Positions 22,657 to 34,245 of a DNA stretch of 64,000 nt are shown in pieces; the stretch's first letter is position 1, and the number at the start of each line of letters is the position of its first letter. Source of the DNA: Aegilops tauschii subsp. strangulata (lineage: Eukaryota > Streptophyta > Magnoliopsida > Poales > Poaceae). Location of the stretch: NCBI RefSeq assembly GCF_002575655.3, contig NC_053035.3, positions 381,649,792 through 381,713,791 on the forward strand, read 5' to 3'. The notes under the pieces were generated by a model that saw nothing but the letters and a program-made list of their open reading frames with translations, did no database searches and was not told where the DNA came from. Position numbers and translations under genes: made by a program.

Positions 22657-23460
22657 CCAATCGCCGTCGCCACTCCATTGATCTTAGGTTTTGGTCGAAG
22701 TCTGTTTACCCGTCACCATGCAAATCTTGGGAGAACTCTGTTTATCGAGGAGTCTGTTTGCAACACAAAGGTTTTGTGTAGTCTGGTTGTTAACGATCGT
22801 CGCCGGGAAGAGAGAATTAGTGCGTCTCCTGCCACACCAGCCCATATGTCGCAAAACATTGTGATCAATTGGGTCCATCCGAGCCCGGCTCTGCCGGGGC
22901 ATGAGAATGGCACGTCACACCCACCAGATCAACCCCACGGCTAGAGGCCTTTGCCGGATCACGACAACGCATGCCTGTATGCAAGGCGGCCCACGCTCAC
23001 GGCCATGCTTCAGACGAAAATCACCATCCACTTCAAAAACAAAAGAGAGAAATTGTATAGGCGACGTGCACTCCGATCTGTGGCGCGGAGTAGCTCTCCC
23101 CATTTCAAAATATTCACTAGACATCAGCTCCGCTCATCGTTCACCCTCACTATGCTCATGTGCTTGCGCTCCGCGTGGTCTCTCTCAATCCCTCACATGG
23201 TTGCTCTCCTTCCTTTCCGGCTGTCGAAGGGGATTCAACGCAGCACCTATAGGCTCTACGTTCTCCTATGCCTACGAGGTATGAATCACGATCATCCATC
23301 CTTTTGTGGTTGTTTTAGTGGATTGTAGGGTAGAACATTGAATTCTACAAATTACCGCTTTTATCTCAAAAAGGGAAAAAATATGATGGCCTCCTCAGAA
23401 TGTTTGAAAGAACTTGGTCAGTGATTACGTGATCGTCATAATGTCACTTGTTGTTCCAAA
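22657..23460 (+). other. 3' region of tandem copy 2
   Basis: The first 220 bp after the stop is homologous to the 3' flank of copy 3 (for example GTGATCAATTGGGTCCATCC at 22860 and 24480), so it is probably transcribed trailer that was duplicated along with the gene. From 22920 to 23460 I see no gene. Confidence 0.5.
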
Positions 23461-23462
23461 CA

Positions 23463-24525
23463 GTATGTCGCGGTCGTCGGGGTCATGGCAATAGCGCACT
23501 CACGCCATGGGGAGAAGCGACACGTCGTCTTCACACCTATCACAGCCCACCTCGACATGGGCCAGCAATTCATGGCTAGGAAGCACCTCAAAGGTACAAA
23601 CAATACTTTGAACACGATCGAAGGGGGTATCGTGGCAACGAATACTCCCATGCGGCTTTTCGTTGCCATGGGCATCGTGGCTACAAACACAAAAGGACGA
23701 GGTGGCAGGCAGGATGACTCATAGTCAGCCCTAGGCCATGGGAAAAGGTGCAGTAGCCTAGGGCACATCTTAAATAAGGTCCAATATATTACATATTCAA
23801 ATAAATTAGAACAAAACTGATTTACTGAACAAAAAATGAACATAGATAGGGGTCATATGTGAGGGGAACGTTGCATCAAAATAATAACAAATCCTACGAA
23901 ACACCCAATATCTAATCTAGGAGATGCATAGTAAGGAGAGAGGAGTGTATCTACGTACACTTGTAGAACAAAAGCGGAAGCCTATATAACGTGGTTCTAT
24001 TCTTCGCGATCCTATGACAATCCAAATCGATCTAGTGCTGAACAAACGGTGCCTCCGAGTTTAGCACACGTGCAGCTCAGTGACTTCTGCTCCTTGATCC
24101 AGCAAGCGAAGTGAGAGAAGTAGATGGGATCACAACCAGCACGACGTAGGGGCCCACTACGGGAACAGGCAAGCAGGGCGTGAGCATCGTTCGTACCAGC
24201 CAAGCGAAGGGGCCGCAAGCATAAGCAGAAGGACCAGTTGGACGCCGACGTCAGTATTACAAAGATGCCTACACCAACAACTAGCCAATCGGCGTCGCGA
24301 CTCCATTTATCTCATGGTTTTGGACGAAGTCGTTTTATTCGTCCCAAAGGGCCCTCTGACATTAGGAGAACTCTGAAAGAATCTGTATGCAACACAAAGG
24401 TTTTATGTAGCCTAGTTCTTAACGAGCGTCGCGACCACCATATGTGCCACACTAACCCATGTGTCACAAAACTAGGCCTTGTGATCAATTGGGTCCATCC
24501 AAGCCAGGCCTGCCAGGTAAGAGAG
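23463..24525 (+). pseudogene. Tandem copy 3: broken paralogue
   Basis: Two pieces align to copies 1 and 2. Positions 23463-23700 match the central block (GACAAGCGACACGTCGTC in copy 1 is GAGAAGCGACACGTCGTC here; the RRYKPYFEHDQ unit and HGYRGH repeats are traceable). Positions 24160-24525 match the C-terminal and 3' sequence of copy 2, with GTATTACAAAGATGCCTACACC corresponding to the YYEDAYT codons. The N-terminal third is missing, frames shift repeatedly, and an LTR fragment lies between the pieces. It shares the copy 2 type of C-terminus, so it derives from a copy 2-like duplicate. Confidence 0.7.
23868..24150. repeat. Copia LTR fragment inside tandem copy 3
   Basis: Phrases such as GGGGAACGTTGCATC, GGAGTGTATCTACGTACACTTGTAGA and CTCCTTGATCCAGCAAG follow the same order as in the Angela/BARE-type LTRs at 51959 and 58805. 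Only the first 280 bp or so of the LTR is present, with no internal region. Confidence 0.6.
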
Positions 24526-24559
24526 TGGTGTATCGTATCTCGGACCACCATATGGGGTT

Positions 24560-26230
24560 TCCTGTTTGGCGCATAGGTCGCGCCCTAGCGCGTACCCCCT
24601 CTTGCTTTCAGTCATGTTTTGGACCGGCCCATTTTTGTATTTTTTTTCCCCCACCGGTTTTGGGATGGTTCTAGATCCTTCCCTAAACCAATTTTAAAAA
24701 ACAATCTTCCAGACTTTTTCTTTGCTTCCTTTTTATTTTTTATTTTCTTGAACATACTTTCAAATTTGTGAACATTTTTGTGACATCGTGAACAATTTTT
24801 TAAGATCATGCACATATTTCTTAAACTCGTGAACATTTTTAAAGTTCGTGAATTTTTTTTACAAATTCGTGAATTATTATGAGTTTTATTTGAATTCATG
24901 AATATTTTATGGGCGCCGCTACGCGTCCGCCGGCCGATGTTTACATATTATCAGCCGCCTCGATGGTCGTTGGATGCCCGAGCTGATAGCCGTTCGATGT
25001 AGTGTCCACGCTCGGCATGCCCACTCATTACTTCTCGCAAAAAATGCTCTGTTGCAGAAACAAGACTGCATGCCTACTCAGTACTTCCCGCAACAAACGT
25101 TCTGTTGCAGAAACAAGACCACATGCTCACTCGTTATTTCCCGCAGCAAATGCTCTGTTGCAGAAACAAGACCGCATTCCCACTCGTTACTTCCCACAAC
25201 AAATGCTCTATTGCAGAAACAAGACCGCAAGCCCACTCGTTACTTCCCGCAACAAATGCTCTGTTGCAGAAACAAGAGAAATAGCAGGAAGCACCACCAT
25301 CGCCACATCGGCCAGAAAATGGGAGAAGGGATCTCTGAACCGTACCTGCTTGAGTCGTCGCCGGCCACCGCCGATCCCGAGCTAGTCGTTGACGCCACCG
25401 CGTTGGATAAGCCCTGGTCGCCCAACGCCTTGCGCCGCCGCGTCCGCCGCCCTTCCAAATCTAGCCGCTCACACTCAGGCATGGCAGTCCTGAAATAAGA
25501 GGTGAGTTGCAGGAAACGGACACGCCTCCAGCGGACGCAAGAGTGCTCTCTACCGTCTGATAAAACATAGATCGGATGGCTATGGAGCCGGCGGACAGGC
25601 GCGCGCGATCGGCCGGTAGAAGATAAGCTTTCCCCATATTTTATACCAATTGTTTTTAAACATATTTTTTTAAATGTGATTTTTTTTAAACACAATCTTG
25701 AATTGGCAAACATTTTTAGTACCAACGACCATTTTTTCAATAATTGGTGGAACAAGTTTTGAAATTCACAAACATTTTTTAAATGCATGAACAATTTTTG
25801 AATCAGAATATAATCAATGAACTATTTTGTAATTCATAATTAGTTTTTGAATTTTTATAACGTTTTTGAAAATTTCTGAACATTTTTTGAATTGCCGAAC
25901 ATTTTTTTTTTATTTTATTAACATTTTTTAATACACAAACATTTTTTTCAAACTCATGGACATTGTTTTTCAAAATGATAAACATTTTTTGAATATTGGA
26001 ACATTTTTTTAATCCGTAAAGTTTGTATGATTTCTTGAACATTTTATTTCAAAATTCTCAATTTTATAAATTTTGAAACTTTTTCGAAATCTCAAATTAT
26101 TTAAAATAGAAAAAAACGAAATTGGAAAAGTAAAATGGAAAATAAAAAAATGAAAAAAATAGTGTGCCCGCATATGGCCCGGCCTAAACGGGCGCGCTGG
26201 GGAGCGAGGGGTGCGTGTTGCGTTCTTTAC
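24560..26230. repeat. Degraded element with AT-rich arms around a GC-rich core
   Basis: Two arms made of words such as GTGAACATTTTT and AAACATTTTTT (24650-24910 and 25640-26130) flank a GC-rich core (24913-25640) that begins GGGCGCCGCTACGCGTCCGCC and ends CAGGCGCGCGCGATCGGCC. The outer flanks share CCCTAGCGCG / CGCGCTGGGG-like words in inverted order. This looks like a decayed DNA transposon, but exact ends and target duplication were not found. Confidence 0.35.
25021..25276 (+). repeat. 53-bp tandem repeat
   Basis: Nearly five copies of a 53-bp unit start at about 25021, 25074, 25127, 25180 and 25233, each with ATGCTCTGTTGCAGAAACAA or a one-base variant. Because 53 is not a multiple of three, successive copies are read in rotating frames. 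The overlapping frames 24974-25498 and 25002-25385 both stay open through the array. There is no sign of a real gene. Confidence 0.9.
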
Positions 26231-28575
26231 CGGTCAGATCGACACATCTTAGAAAACCTTTGTTGCACTTCTTCAGTTCTCAGATTCTTCAATCTGAACA
26301 TGGTTGATATGAAACACCATCTATACTTTCTTTTTCCATGTCTTATTTTGGTTTTGTATATTGCCTATAGATGACAAAAAATATCAAATTAGGATAACAC
26401 GTTCAATGCACTAATGTCTTTGAGAATTCAGCAAAGGTAATATCATCTTGCTGCCAATCGTGTCTCCAGACAAGTTCAGTGATGTGAATTTCAGAGAATG
26501 AACGATGTGAGTTTCAGAGAATGTCATTGTTGTATTGAGCTCAAAACGACTAGTATTGATTATATATATTTTTCTCAATTGTAACTTGAACCTCTGTGGT
26601 TTCGTTAAATTAAATCGAGGCAGAAACCCTTCTTAGTAAGAGTACTGGAAGCTAACTAACGTAGGGTTGACCACATCATATTTATCCGAATGGTATCTAC
26701 TATTGATTAGCATGAGATGTGCACATGTTATTTACTTCTGCTCGGATTCATGACAGTATTATTTCTACATGGGAACTACCCATCCAAGTAGAAGTTACTA
26801 ACACACATAAAAAGGGGAACAATTAGAGAGAGAACGGCTCGAGACTAATACTATCACTGTAACTAATATAAGACGTTTTAGATCACTACTTTACTGGTCT
26901 AAAATGTCTTATATTGATTTACAGAAGGAGTACATTTCAAGCCATGGAAACACATTGATCATGTTGTAATGATTTTCCTTCTTGTTCTCTGCGGTTTATT
27001 CGTTGTATTTTTTGTGTATTTGGCATTGTTACTAGCCTGCTACAGTTCAATTGTGCACAGAGTCTTCCCTTCTAGTGTCTAGCTACGTTAGCAATTTTCT
27101 GTTTTTTCTATTAGGCCGCCTTGTCTTGATATACATCACTATGAAAGTTTTACTTCGTTTTTTTCAACAAACTATAGTAGAGGTGAATTTTTGCAAGTTG
27201 ATTTCGTTATCACTAGTGGATATGAACTTAGAGTTGCAAACAAGGACAATTGTAGTCACAATTTCTCATTTGCATGCATGTCTTGTTTACATTACATCCT
27301 CGGTTATTCTGTATCTGTTTATCCTTTCTTAGTGTTTAACTCCAACTATCTCAACATTCTTGGTATGTTGCCCATTGGTTCTTGGTATGTCTTTGGATCC
27401 ACTGTTTTCACTACATCCATTCAGGTAAATCTGAATACTTTGTATAGGTAATGTTAGTCCACTTGACCACTCCATAACATGCAACAACAATGAAATTGTA
27501 CATGTATGGTGTCACATTTTTGTTTCTCTTAATGGTTCTTCTTCCCTTCTTTACAGGAAACACAAGAACCAATTGGCAAGACCACTTGCCATATAGTTGT
27601 TGTTTAGGTTTTGGTTTTCCAAGTTTCTGCTAGCATGATTAGCTCCTAAAATTTAGGATACACTAGATAAATGTTACATGTGCTAGTTGTGTTGATAGAC
27701 CTACAAGGAAAATACAATGGGCGGATATGTACAATTTGTTGGTATACCATTGAAGTAATGTGCTTTCGTTCATATCGTCTTTACATCTTCCTCAAAGAAA
27801 ACTTTGATTCGATGTGTCATGCCAGGATGTAGACATGGTTCTGCCTCTCTAAAAATAGTTTGCATATGCTCCATAGACAATATCTTTCTTGTGGCTGTTC
27901 TAGAACAATAGAAGATCAGCTAACGGTCTGGTTCCATGGTTACATACAATTTTGTATTCCTTTGTTACCTAGCCTTAGCCTACTTTATGAAGAGTTGATC
28001 TTATGGCATCTATTTTGGGTTACTCTTTTTTGGCTTGGCATGTCATATTAGGGTATTACTACTTTGTACTACTATCCTAACTTTGGTGGTTACTCTGGTT
28101 CTATGTGTTGCTTACCTAGGAAACATTTGGTTCATCGGCAAGATTATTTGACTGAAGATATATCTAAATTTTGTTGGCTCAAAGTAGTGATTTTTGTCAA
28201 CTATTAATACCATCAAAAATTTTACATAATATTATTGCCCACCTTCCGGTTATTTTCTTTTGTAAATTCTATCATCCAATTACAAAAAATAGATGGGCAC
28301 TACAATGCATGCCAATCATGATCTAGTGATCCCTAAGGTTGTAGGAGATCCATCCAAAGTTGACCAACTTGTAGAAAGATTTAACAGAAAATTAACAAGA
28401 ACATTCAAGCTGCCAGACAGGACCATCAATTTCACGAGACAAAACAACATTTTTCATAGATGACAAAAGGTCATTCCACGTAGAGAAAAATTGTACATTT
28501 CCATATCTCCTGATGTTAATTTCATATCAGAACCATCTGAAACTTGCGCAACTATTACATCTTGTTGGTGACAAT
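26231..28575. other. AT-rich DNA without a recognisable gene
   Basis: Apart from the Stowaway element at 26851-26930, I find only short frames (longest 93 codons at 27051-27332, without similarity I can name). No LTR, inverted ends or RNA gene is seen. Confidence 0.45.
26851..26930. mobile_element. Short Stowaway MITE (80 bp)
   Basis: The arms TAATATAAGACGTTTTAGA and TCTAAAATGTCTTATATTGA are inverted around ACTTTACT, and TA dinucleotides flank both ends. The left terminal bases have decayed. The size and arms match the 80-bp Thalos-like type. Confidence 0.75.
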
Positions 28576-28858
28576 TCTATACCTACTAATAAAGTATGAT
28601 GTGTTTCTGCCCGTCCGCCATCATATGTTTTACAAAAAGCCCCCTGGTGTTTTTTAAATAACCCGCGGTCTAGTATTAAGTCCCCCTCCTTCCTCTATAT
28701 TTGTTGGGCTTAGGCCCAACTTCTTCGGCCACTGTCGCGCGCACCTTGGCGTTGGTTAGTATTCCGCGTTCAACTGCACTATGCCCAGTTCACTCTGTTT
28801 TCAGCCCATTTAGGTCCCTGGTCTTTGTTACAGAGAATATGTTGAAATGATCATTTAA

Positions 28859-28862
<4 letters not shown>

Positions 28863-28925
<63 letters not shown>
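28863..28925. repeat. (TA)n microsatellite
   Basis: An uninterrupted run of about 31 TA units, 63 bp long. The length is probably variable between individuals and could be misassembled. Confidence 0.97.
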
Positions 28926-28928
<3 letters not shown>

Positions 28929-29087
28929 AAATAAAGTATGTTAGAAGGGCGTGCAGTTCGGGAAGCCACTTCAAGAACCAAGGAACAGAGGGAGCCAAGG
29001 AATTAAATGGATTTGATCTAGCATGGCTAATTGGCTCTAAATAAATAAAATTATTGGATTTGCATGGATGGTTGCATATATAAATTA

Positions 29088-29919
29088 GGACAACGCTAAC
29101 GCCCACACGTGCGGTGGGAGTCAAAACCGCCCACACGCCCTATAACACACGGACTGCGCCACGTCACCGCATGCATGCATGGGGGAATCTTTTTAGATTT
29201 CCAGTTTTTAAAATGTTTTATCACTTAAATGAAAATTCCGATTGAAGATCCGTTTTCACCATTAAATCCCTTGCGACGAGATCTGCGAAACTAGATCCCA
29301 TATCAATATATTTCGACGATTTTTTTTTTGAGTTAAAAGTTGCCATGTCTATTGCACATGAATTCCCATGATGTTTACACTGAAGTTGCCATGACATGTT
29401 TCAGCTATTTTCTTCTACATTTAAAAGTAAATTTTGACATATTATAAAACGGGAAATTAAGAAACTAAACTTGCCATGAACCATAAACTAAAATTGCCAT
29501 GATACATGCACTTAAAATTGTCATGGTTCATACAAAAAATAATTTTCATGGTCAAAGTACTAGAAGTGCCATCATAAAAAAACTAAAATTGCCATGCTCT
29601 ACAAACTAAAATTGCCACATGGCAACTTTAGTTTAAACACTATGGCAACTACAGTGTAAACATCATGGCAACTTCTGGGCAAAAAAAATCTATTGAAACA
29701 TATCAACATGGGGTCTAGTTTTGAAGATCTCGTCGAGACGGATTTAATAGTGAAAACGGATTTTTGTTTTGATTTTTTAATTAGGAGATAAAACATTTTT
29801 AAGCTAAAAACCAAAAAGATTTCTGCTGATGTCATCTGTTCCTACGTGACAAAATGAGTGGTGATGGAGGCGTGTGGGCGATGTGCAAGATGCCACACAT
29901 GTTGGCTTTAGTTTTTCCG
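29088..29919. mobile_element. Fold-back element with long inverted repeats and 8-bp duplication
   Basis: The ends GGACAACGCTAACGCCCACA and (reverse) GGAAAAACTAAAGCCAACA are inverted, and the similarity continues inward for roughly 290 bp per arm (CCGTTTTCACCATTAAATCC on the left, its counterpart near 29740 on the right). ATAAATTA flanks both sides (29080-29087, 29920-29927). The centre repeats TTGCCATG words. This fits a non-autonomous Mutator- or hAT-type element. There is no coding sequence. Confidence 0.75.
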
Positions 29920-30244
29920 ATAAATTAAGCGGGTTTGTAAGTAAGATCAGATTTCGGGATTGTTGCTATGAGAGGGAGACCCTATAGTTAATGAATTAAT
30001 CCTTCCGGAGTCCACATTCTTGCGTTAATAATCCATTATTTAAGACTTCCGTGAGATAACCACAACAAAGGAGGGATTAGGTTTCAACCTCGGCGAGTAT
30101 CCGTCCTGCCGTCAGGTGGCACCGTCCGGATGTTGTCGTGGCGCATTGAATGTCAATTACTTCTCCCTTGCAACGGACGGGCATATTTGCTAGTCATAAA
30201 CAAATCCCAGAACTTAGTCTCCAGTGAGCAGTCACCAGACCAAA

Positions 30245-30456
30245 CATCATGTCAAAAGGCAATACTCTAACCATTGCCAACTTTCCGACCATAGAATGGT
30301 CTTATAGTTGCAAAAGCCCATGTAAGACATACCTTTCCAAAAGGGAGAACCCAACCGAGGTTTAGCCCGCAAAATATTGGGATTGTCAGTGCTATATTTA
30401 ATCTCAAGTAATCTCTTCCAATAACTAGGCCTTTGTTTCAAGAAAATATTGGGCAT
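30245..30456 (-). pseudogene. LINE ORF2 C-terminal fragment
   Basis: A minus-strand frame includes YWKRLLEIKYSTDNPNIL and SPFWKGMSYM, which resemble the region after the reverse transcriptase in plant LINEs. It is about 70 residues long and unconnected to the LINE at 31029-34004. Confidence 0.5.
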
Positions 30457-30536
30457 GTGGAAGTCTTAAGCGTGATTTTTTCTTTGTGGAGATTTGATCT
30501 GCCGGAGCCGTTGTGTAAATTCGGGATGCACATGGG

Positions 30537-30905
30537 GTGCTCACCCATGTAAGGATCACAAAATATGAATCAATTAAAGATCCGTTGGTGATTGAAACTT
30601 TGGCATGCAGAGACGGCATGAACCTTTCTGTTGAGAAGGGTTTTACCGAAGTGGTATTAGAAACTAACAGCCAAGTGGTATGCGACCTGTGGCAACAGAA
30701 TGATCACAGATCAGTTGGAGGACAGATTATGAGGGAGATGAAAGGCTTTCTCCATCTTCTACAGGGCTTCAAGCCACAGCATGTTCGCAGACAAGCTAGT
30801 GCTAGGGAGGCGTGCAAGGTAGGGGTTGTTATTCTTGATTTTGATGTTCCCCCTGTATTTCTGGTTGACATTGTACAATCGTATGTGAATCCGTCAATTC
30901 CTTAA
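30537..30905 (+). pseudogene. RNase H-like (RVT_3) domain fragment
   Basis: A 122-codon frame contains EKGFTEVVLETNSQVVCDLW and MREMKGFLHLLQGFK, resembling the plant RNase H-like domain (Pfam RVT_3) found in LINE tails and in many stand-alone plant genes. The first strands of the fold are out of frame upstream (30480-30536), and the usual segment with the late catalytic Asp/His is shortened after VRRQAS. It probably is a pseudogene. Confidence 0.55.
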
Positions 30906-31028
30906 ATAAAAATTCCTGAAGGCGGTTATAAGAAAATCAGGTGCGGAACAGGTCGGAAAAAGACACAGCCTGCAACGTGACAGACCATGGTGATGCACAA
31001 CCATGTGTCCCAATTAAGCGGGACGTTT

Positions 31029-34004
31029 ACTGAAAAGGCTTTCGCCTCGCTTTATAAATAAAGCAAACTGCCAAGAACACACATACAAGCATAGTTCAGC
31101 ACAAACACACCCAAGTCTCACGACACAAAGTACAAAGGTTCTGCTGAGGGCACAGCTCAACAAGCCCTAAAAAAGGAAACACAAGGGGCGCCAGAGCGGA
31201 GACTAACGGCGGCCCTAATCAGGCTCTGGTGGCGGCGGGGGAGCAGGCGGCGACAGACGAACGGCCACTGAGCGGAGGTCGGCGATGAAGGCGGTGATGG
31301 CGTCCCGGTCCGAGGGGCGGCTAAGCGGCCGCCAGAGCTGCAAGTAACCAGACAGTTTGAACAGAGCGTCAGTGGCCCGCCGAAGAGGAATGCGCTGGAT
31401 CACAAGTTTGTTGCGTATCGTCCAGAGGGTCCATGCTAGCGCCCCAATCTCAAGCCACCTAATGTGGCGAGAGGGTAGAGGGAGAGCTGGAGTTCGGCGA
31501 ATAGGTCGGGGAAGTTGGTGTGACACCAATTGCCACTGACCACCTCCCTAAAGCAGCTCCATAGAAACTGAGCAGATATGCACGTGAAGAAGATGTGATT
31601 CGAGTCTTCGGGGACATCGCAAAGCGGGCAGATGCCCGTCCCAGGGCCGTTGCCCTTGCGGACCTCGACCCCAGACGGGATCCGTCCACGGATCCATTGC
31701 CACATGAAGATCCGGATCTTCAGAGTCAGACGGATGGACCATACCGCCGGGAGGGGGGAGGAGCGATGGAGGGAGCAATGTCCTGGTAGAGGGACTTGGT
31801 GGAGAATTGGCCGGAAGGCTCAAGACGCCACCTAACCTGGTCCGGGCCCGAGTCGACGGCCGGTTCGTGAAGGGCGATGCAATCAAGCAATTCGCGCCAA
31901 GCGGCGGATTCTGGAGGAACGAACGGTCTCCGGAAGGCGAGGCGCCCTAACTCAATAAGGGCCCTCTCGACGGAGATGGTTGGGTCAACAGCGATGGAGA
32001 AGAGGTCGGGGAATCGCGCCGCGAAGGGGGAATCACCAGCCCAACGGTCGAACCAGAACAAGGTCGCAGAACCCGAACCAACCGAGATGGATGTCCCAAT
32101 GCGGAGGACCGGGAGGAGTTGGATAATCGACTGCCAAAACTGGGAGCCGCCTGAGCGCTCACAGAAAGCGAGGGGTTGTCGGCGCAGGTACTTGCTCCGG
32201 ATTATATCTAACCAGAGGCCGCCTTGCCCTTGCGAAATGCGCCAAAGCCATCGGGATAGGAGCGCAATATTCATGCTCTTCGAGCACATGATACCTAGTC
32301 CTCCTTGGTCCCGAGGCTTGCATATGTCAGGCCAGCTAACCATATGGTATTTCTGCTTATTGTTGTCGCCAGCCCAGTAGAAACGAGACTGGACTTTGGC
32401 GATCTCATGGTGCAGAGTCTCGTGAAGGCTGTATAAGCTCATGAGGAACAAGAGGAGGCTGGAGAGGGAGGAGTTGATAAGGATCGTCCGGGCCGCCTTC
32501 GAAAGCCACCTGCCCTGCCAGGGCTCAATGCGCGTATATAGCTTGGCCACAGCCGGCGCAAGTCCGCGACGGTGAGCCTAGAATCGCTAATGGCCGTTCC
32601 CAAGTAGGTCGTGGGAAAGGAGCCCAAACGGCAGTTGAGGCGGTTAGCAATGCTCAGACATTCCTCAGGAGAGTAGCCCATCACCATCACATCACTCTTA
32701 TCGAAATTGATCTTGAGGCCAGACATTTGTTGGAAGCATAGGAGGAGGAACTTGAGGTTCGAGATGTCCGTCTCCGAGCCTTCGACCATGATGATGGTGT
32801 CGTCGGCGTACTGGAGAAGGGAGATCCCGGAGCCGCCAGCTAGGTGGGGAGTAATCCCACGAATATGTCCCGCAGCCTTAGCCTTGTCCAGGATGGCTGC
32901 AAGCACGTCCACCACCATGTTGAACAGGAATGGGGAGAAGGGATCGCCTTGACGGACCCCACATAAGGTGGGGAAGTAAGGGCCGATCTCCCCATTGATG
33001 TTCACGCCAGTGCGGCCGCAGGACACCATCTGCATTACGCGGGTGATCCAGTGCTCGTCGAAGCCCTTCCGGAGCAAAACTTCCCGAAGGAAGGACCAAC
33101 TAACAGTGTCATATGCCTTATGGAAATCAATCTTAAGGAAGACCGCCCTGAGGTGCTTAGACCGGACCTCATGAAGGACTTCGTGGAGGACCAGCACCCC
33201 ATCCAGAATGTACCGCCCTTGGATGAAGGCAGTCTGGTTGGGGTGGGTAATGTGATCGGCCAGCCGGGTCACCCTATTGGCATACCCTTTGGCCAGGATC
33301 CGAAAAATCACGTTGATAACCGTGATTGGGCGGAACTGGTGGATGTCGGAGGCCCCAGAGACTATGGGGATGAGCGAGATGATCCCATAGTTAAGGCGTC
33401 CAAGGTCGATGGAGCCAACGTAGAACTCATCGAAGATGGCCATGATCTCAGGTTTAATCACATTCCAGAAGGACCGGAAGAACTTAACCGGAAGGCCATC
33501 CGGACCAGGAGCCGAAGAAGGGTTCATGCTACTAATGGCGGCCCAAACCTCGCCCTCCAAGAACGGGGCCGTGAGGGCCACGTTCTCGCGCGGCGGAGAC
33601 AAGCTAGTTACCAGTCCAGTAATCGAGGGCAAGGGAGAGGCCGCTCCGGGGAGCGGGGGAGAACAAGGCCCGGTAGAACCCGTCGACGTGGGCCCTAATG
33701 TCACTAGGGGACTGAAGGAGAGTCCCACCATCCCAGAGGAGTGGGATGGTGTTGCGCCTACGGCGGCCGTTCGCAATGGCCTGAAAGTAAGCAGTGTTCG
33801 CGTCCCCTTGCAGGACCCATTTCTGGGAGCCCCGCAAGCGCCAGGAGGCCTCCTCGTCGGTGTAGATGACGGAGAGTTGGTCTTCTAAGTCGTAGCGGGA
33901 AAGCCACTCCCGAGGGAGAGGCCAACAGCATCCGCACGCAGGTCAAGGGCCTGGATGGCAGTCAACAGGGCCTTCTTGCGTTCGCGGAGATCGCGCCCAA
34001 GGTT
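31029..34004 (-). mobile_element. 5'-truncated LINE with decayed ORF2
   Basis: Minus-strand fragments run from the linker before the reverse transcriptase (33837-33604), through the reverse transcriptase (33776-32439, with SAPGPDGLPVKFF, GVRQGDPFSPFLFN and the catalytic LLQYADD), the thumb and connection (32550-31726), to a zf-RVT finger with C-x2-C-x7-H-x4-C (CPLCDVPEDSNHIFFTC, about 31620). Several frameshifts break it. The endonuclease domain and ORF1 are absent, as in 5' truncation during insertion. GGGACGTTT occurs at both borders (31020-31028 and 34005-34013) and is a plausible target-site duplication. No poly-A tail remains at the 3' (left) border. Confidence 0.85.
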
Positions 34005-34104
34005 GGGACGTTTTGCGCTTGCTACGTGTGTTGCGCTGATCGTGTCAGGGAGGTTCGCAGGCACACGATTAGGGCTAGTTCTTTTGTTGCCTATAATTAA
34101 CTAG

Positions 34105-34245
34105 TTGTGTAAATAAGTTGGCCCCTGTCTAGCCGAACTTAAAATTTTATTTTAGAACCTACTAATTAAGAGTTACTAATAGGCTTCTAAAATAATATTT
34201 TAGGTTCGGCTTCTAGATTGAACTGGGTAGGCTTATTTTCACAAT
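34105..34245. mobile_element. Hairpin MITE
   Basis: The two halves are almost complete inverted repeats. The left arm TTGTGTAAATAAG...AGCCGAACTTAAAATTTTA meets a right arm containing AATATTTTAGGTTCGGCTT and ending CTTATTTTCACAA. The centre is AATTAAGAGTTACTAAT. It is 141 bp long, without coding. Confidence 0.65.

Larger units (their letters stand above)
28576..30193 (+). mobile_element. Helitron with nested fold-back element
   Basis: It begins TCTATACCTACTAATAAAG, a 5' end typical of grass Helitrons, and ends GGGCATATTTGCTAG followed by T, so the 3' tetranucleotide is CTAG (CTRR type). A degenerate hairpin CCCTTGCAACGGACGGG precedes the end. No RepHel coding region is present, so it is non-autonomous. 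A (TA)n tract and an 832-bp inverted-repeat element lie inside. Confidence 0.6.

Noticed and set aside
25021..25276. A CRISPR-like array at the 53-bp repeats
   Set aside because: Units are contiguous with no unique spacers, and the genome is a plant.
33051..33698. Plus-strand frame of 215 codons
   Set aside because: It lies antisense to the LINE reverse transcriptase and has no features of its own.
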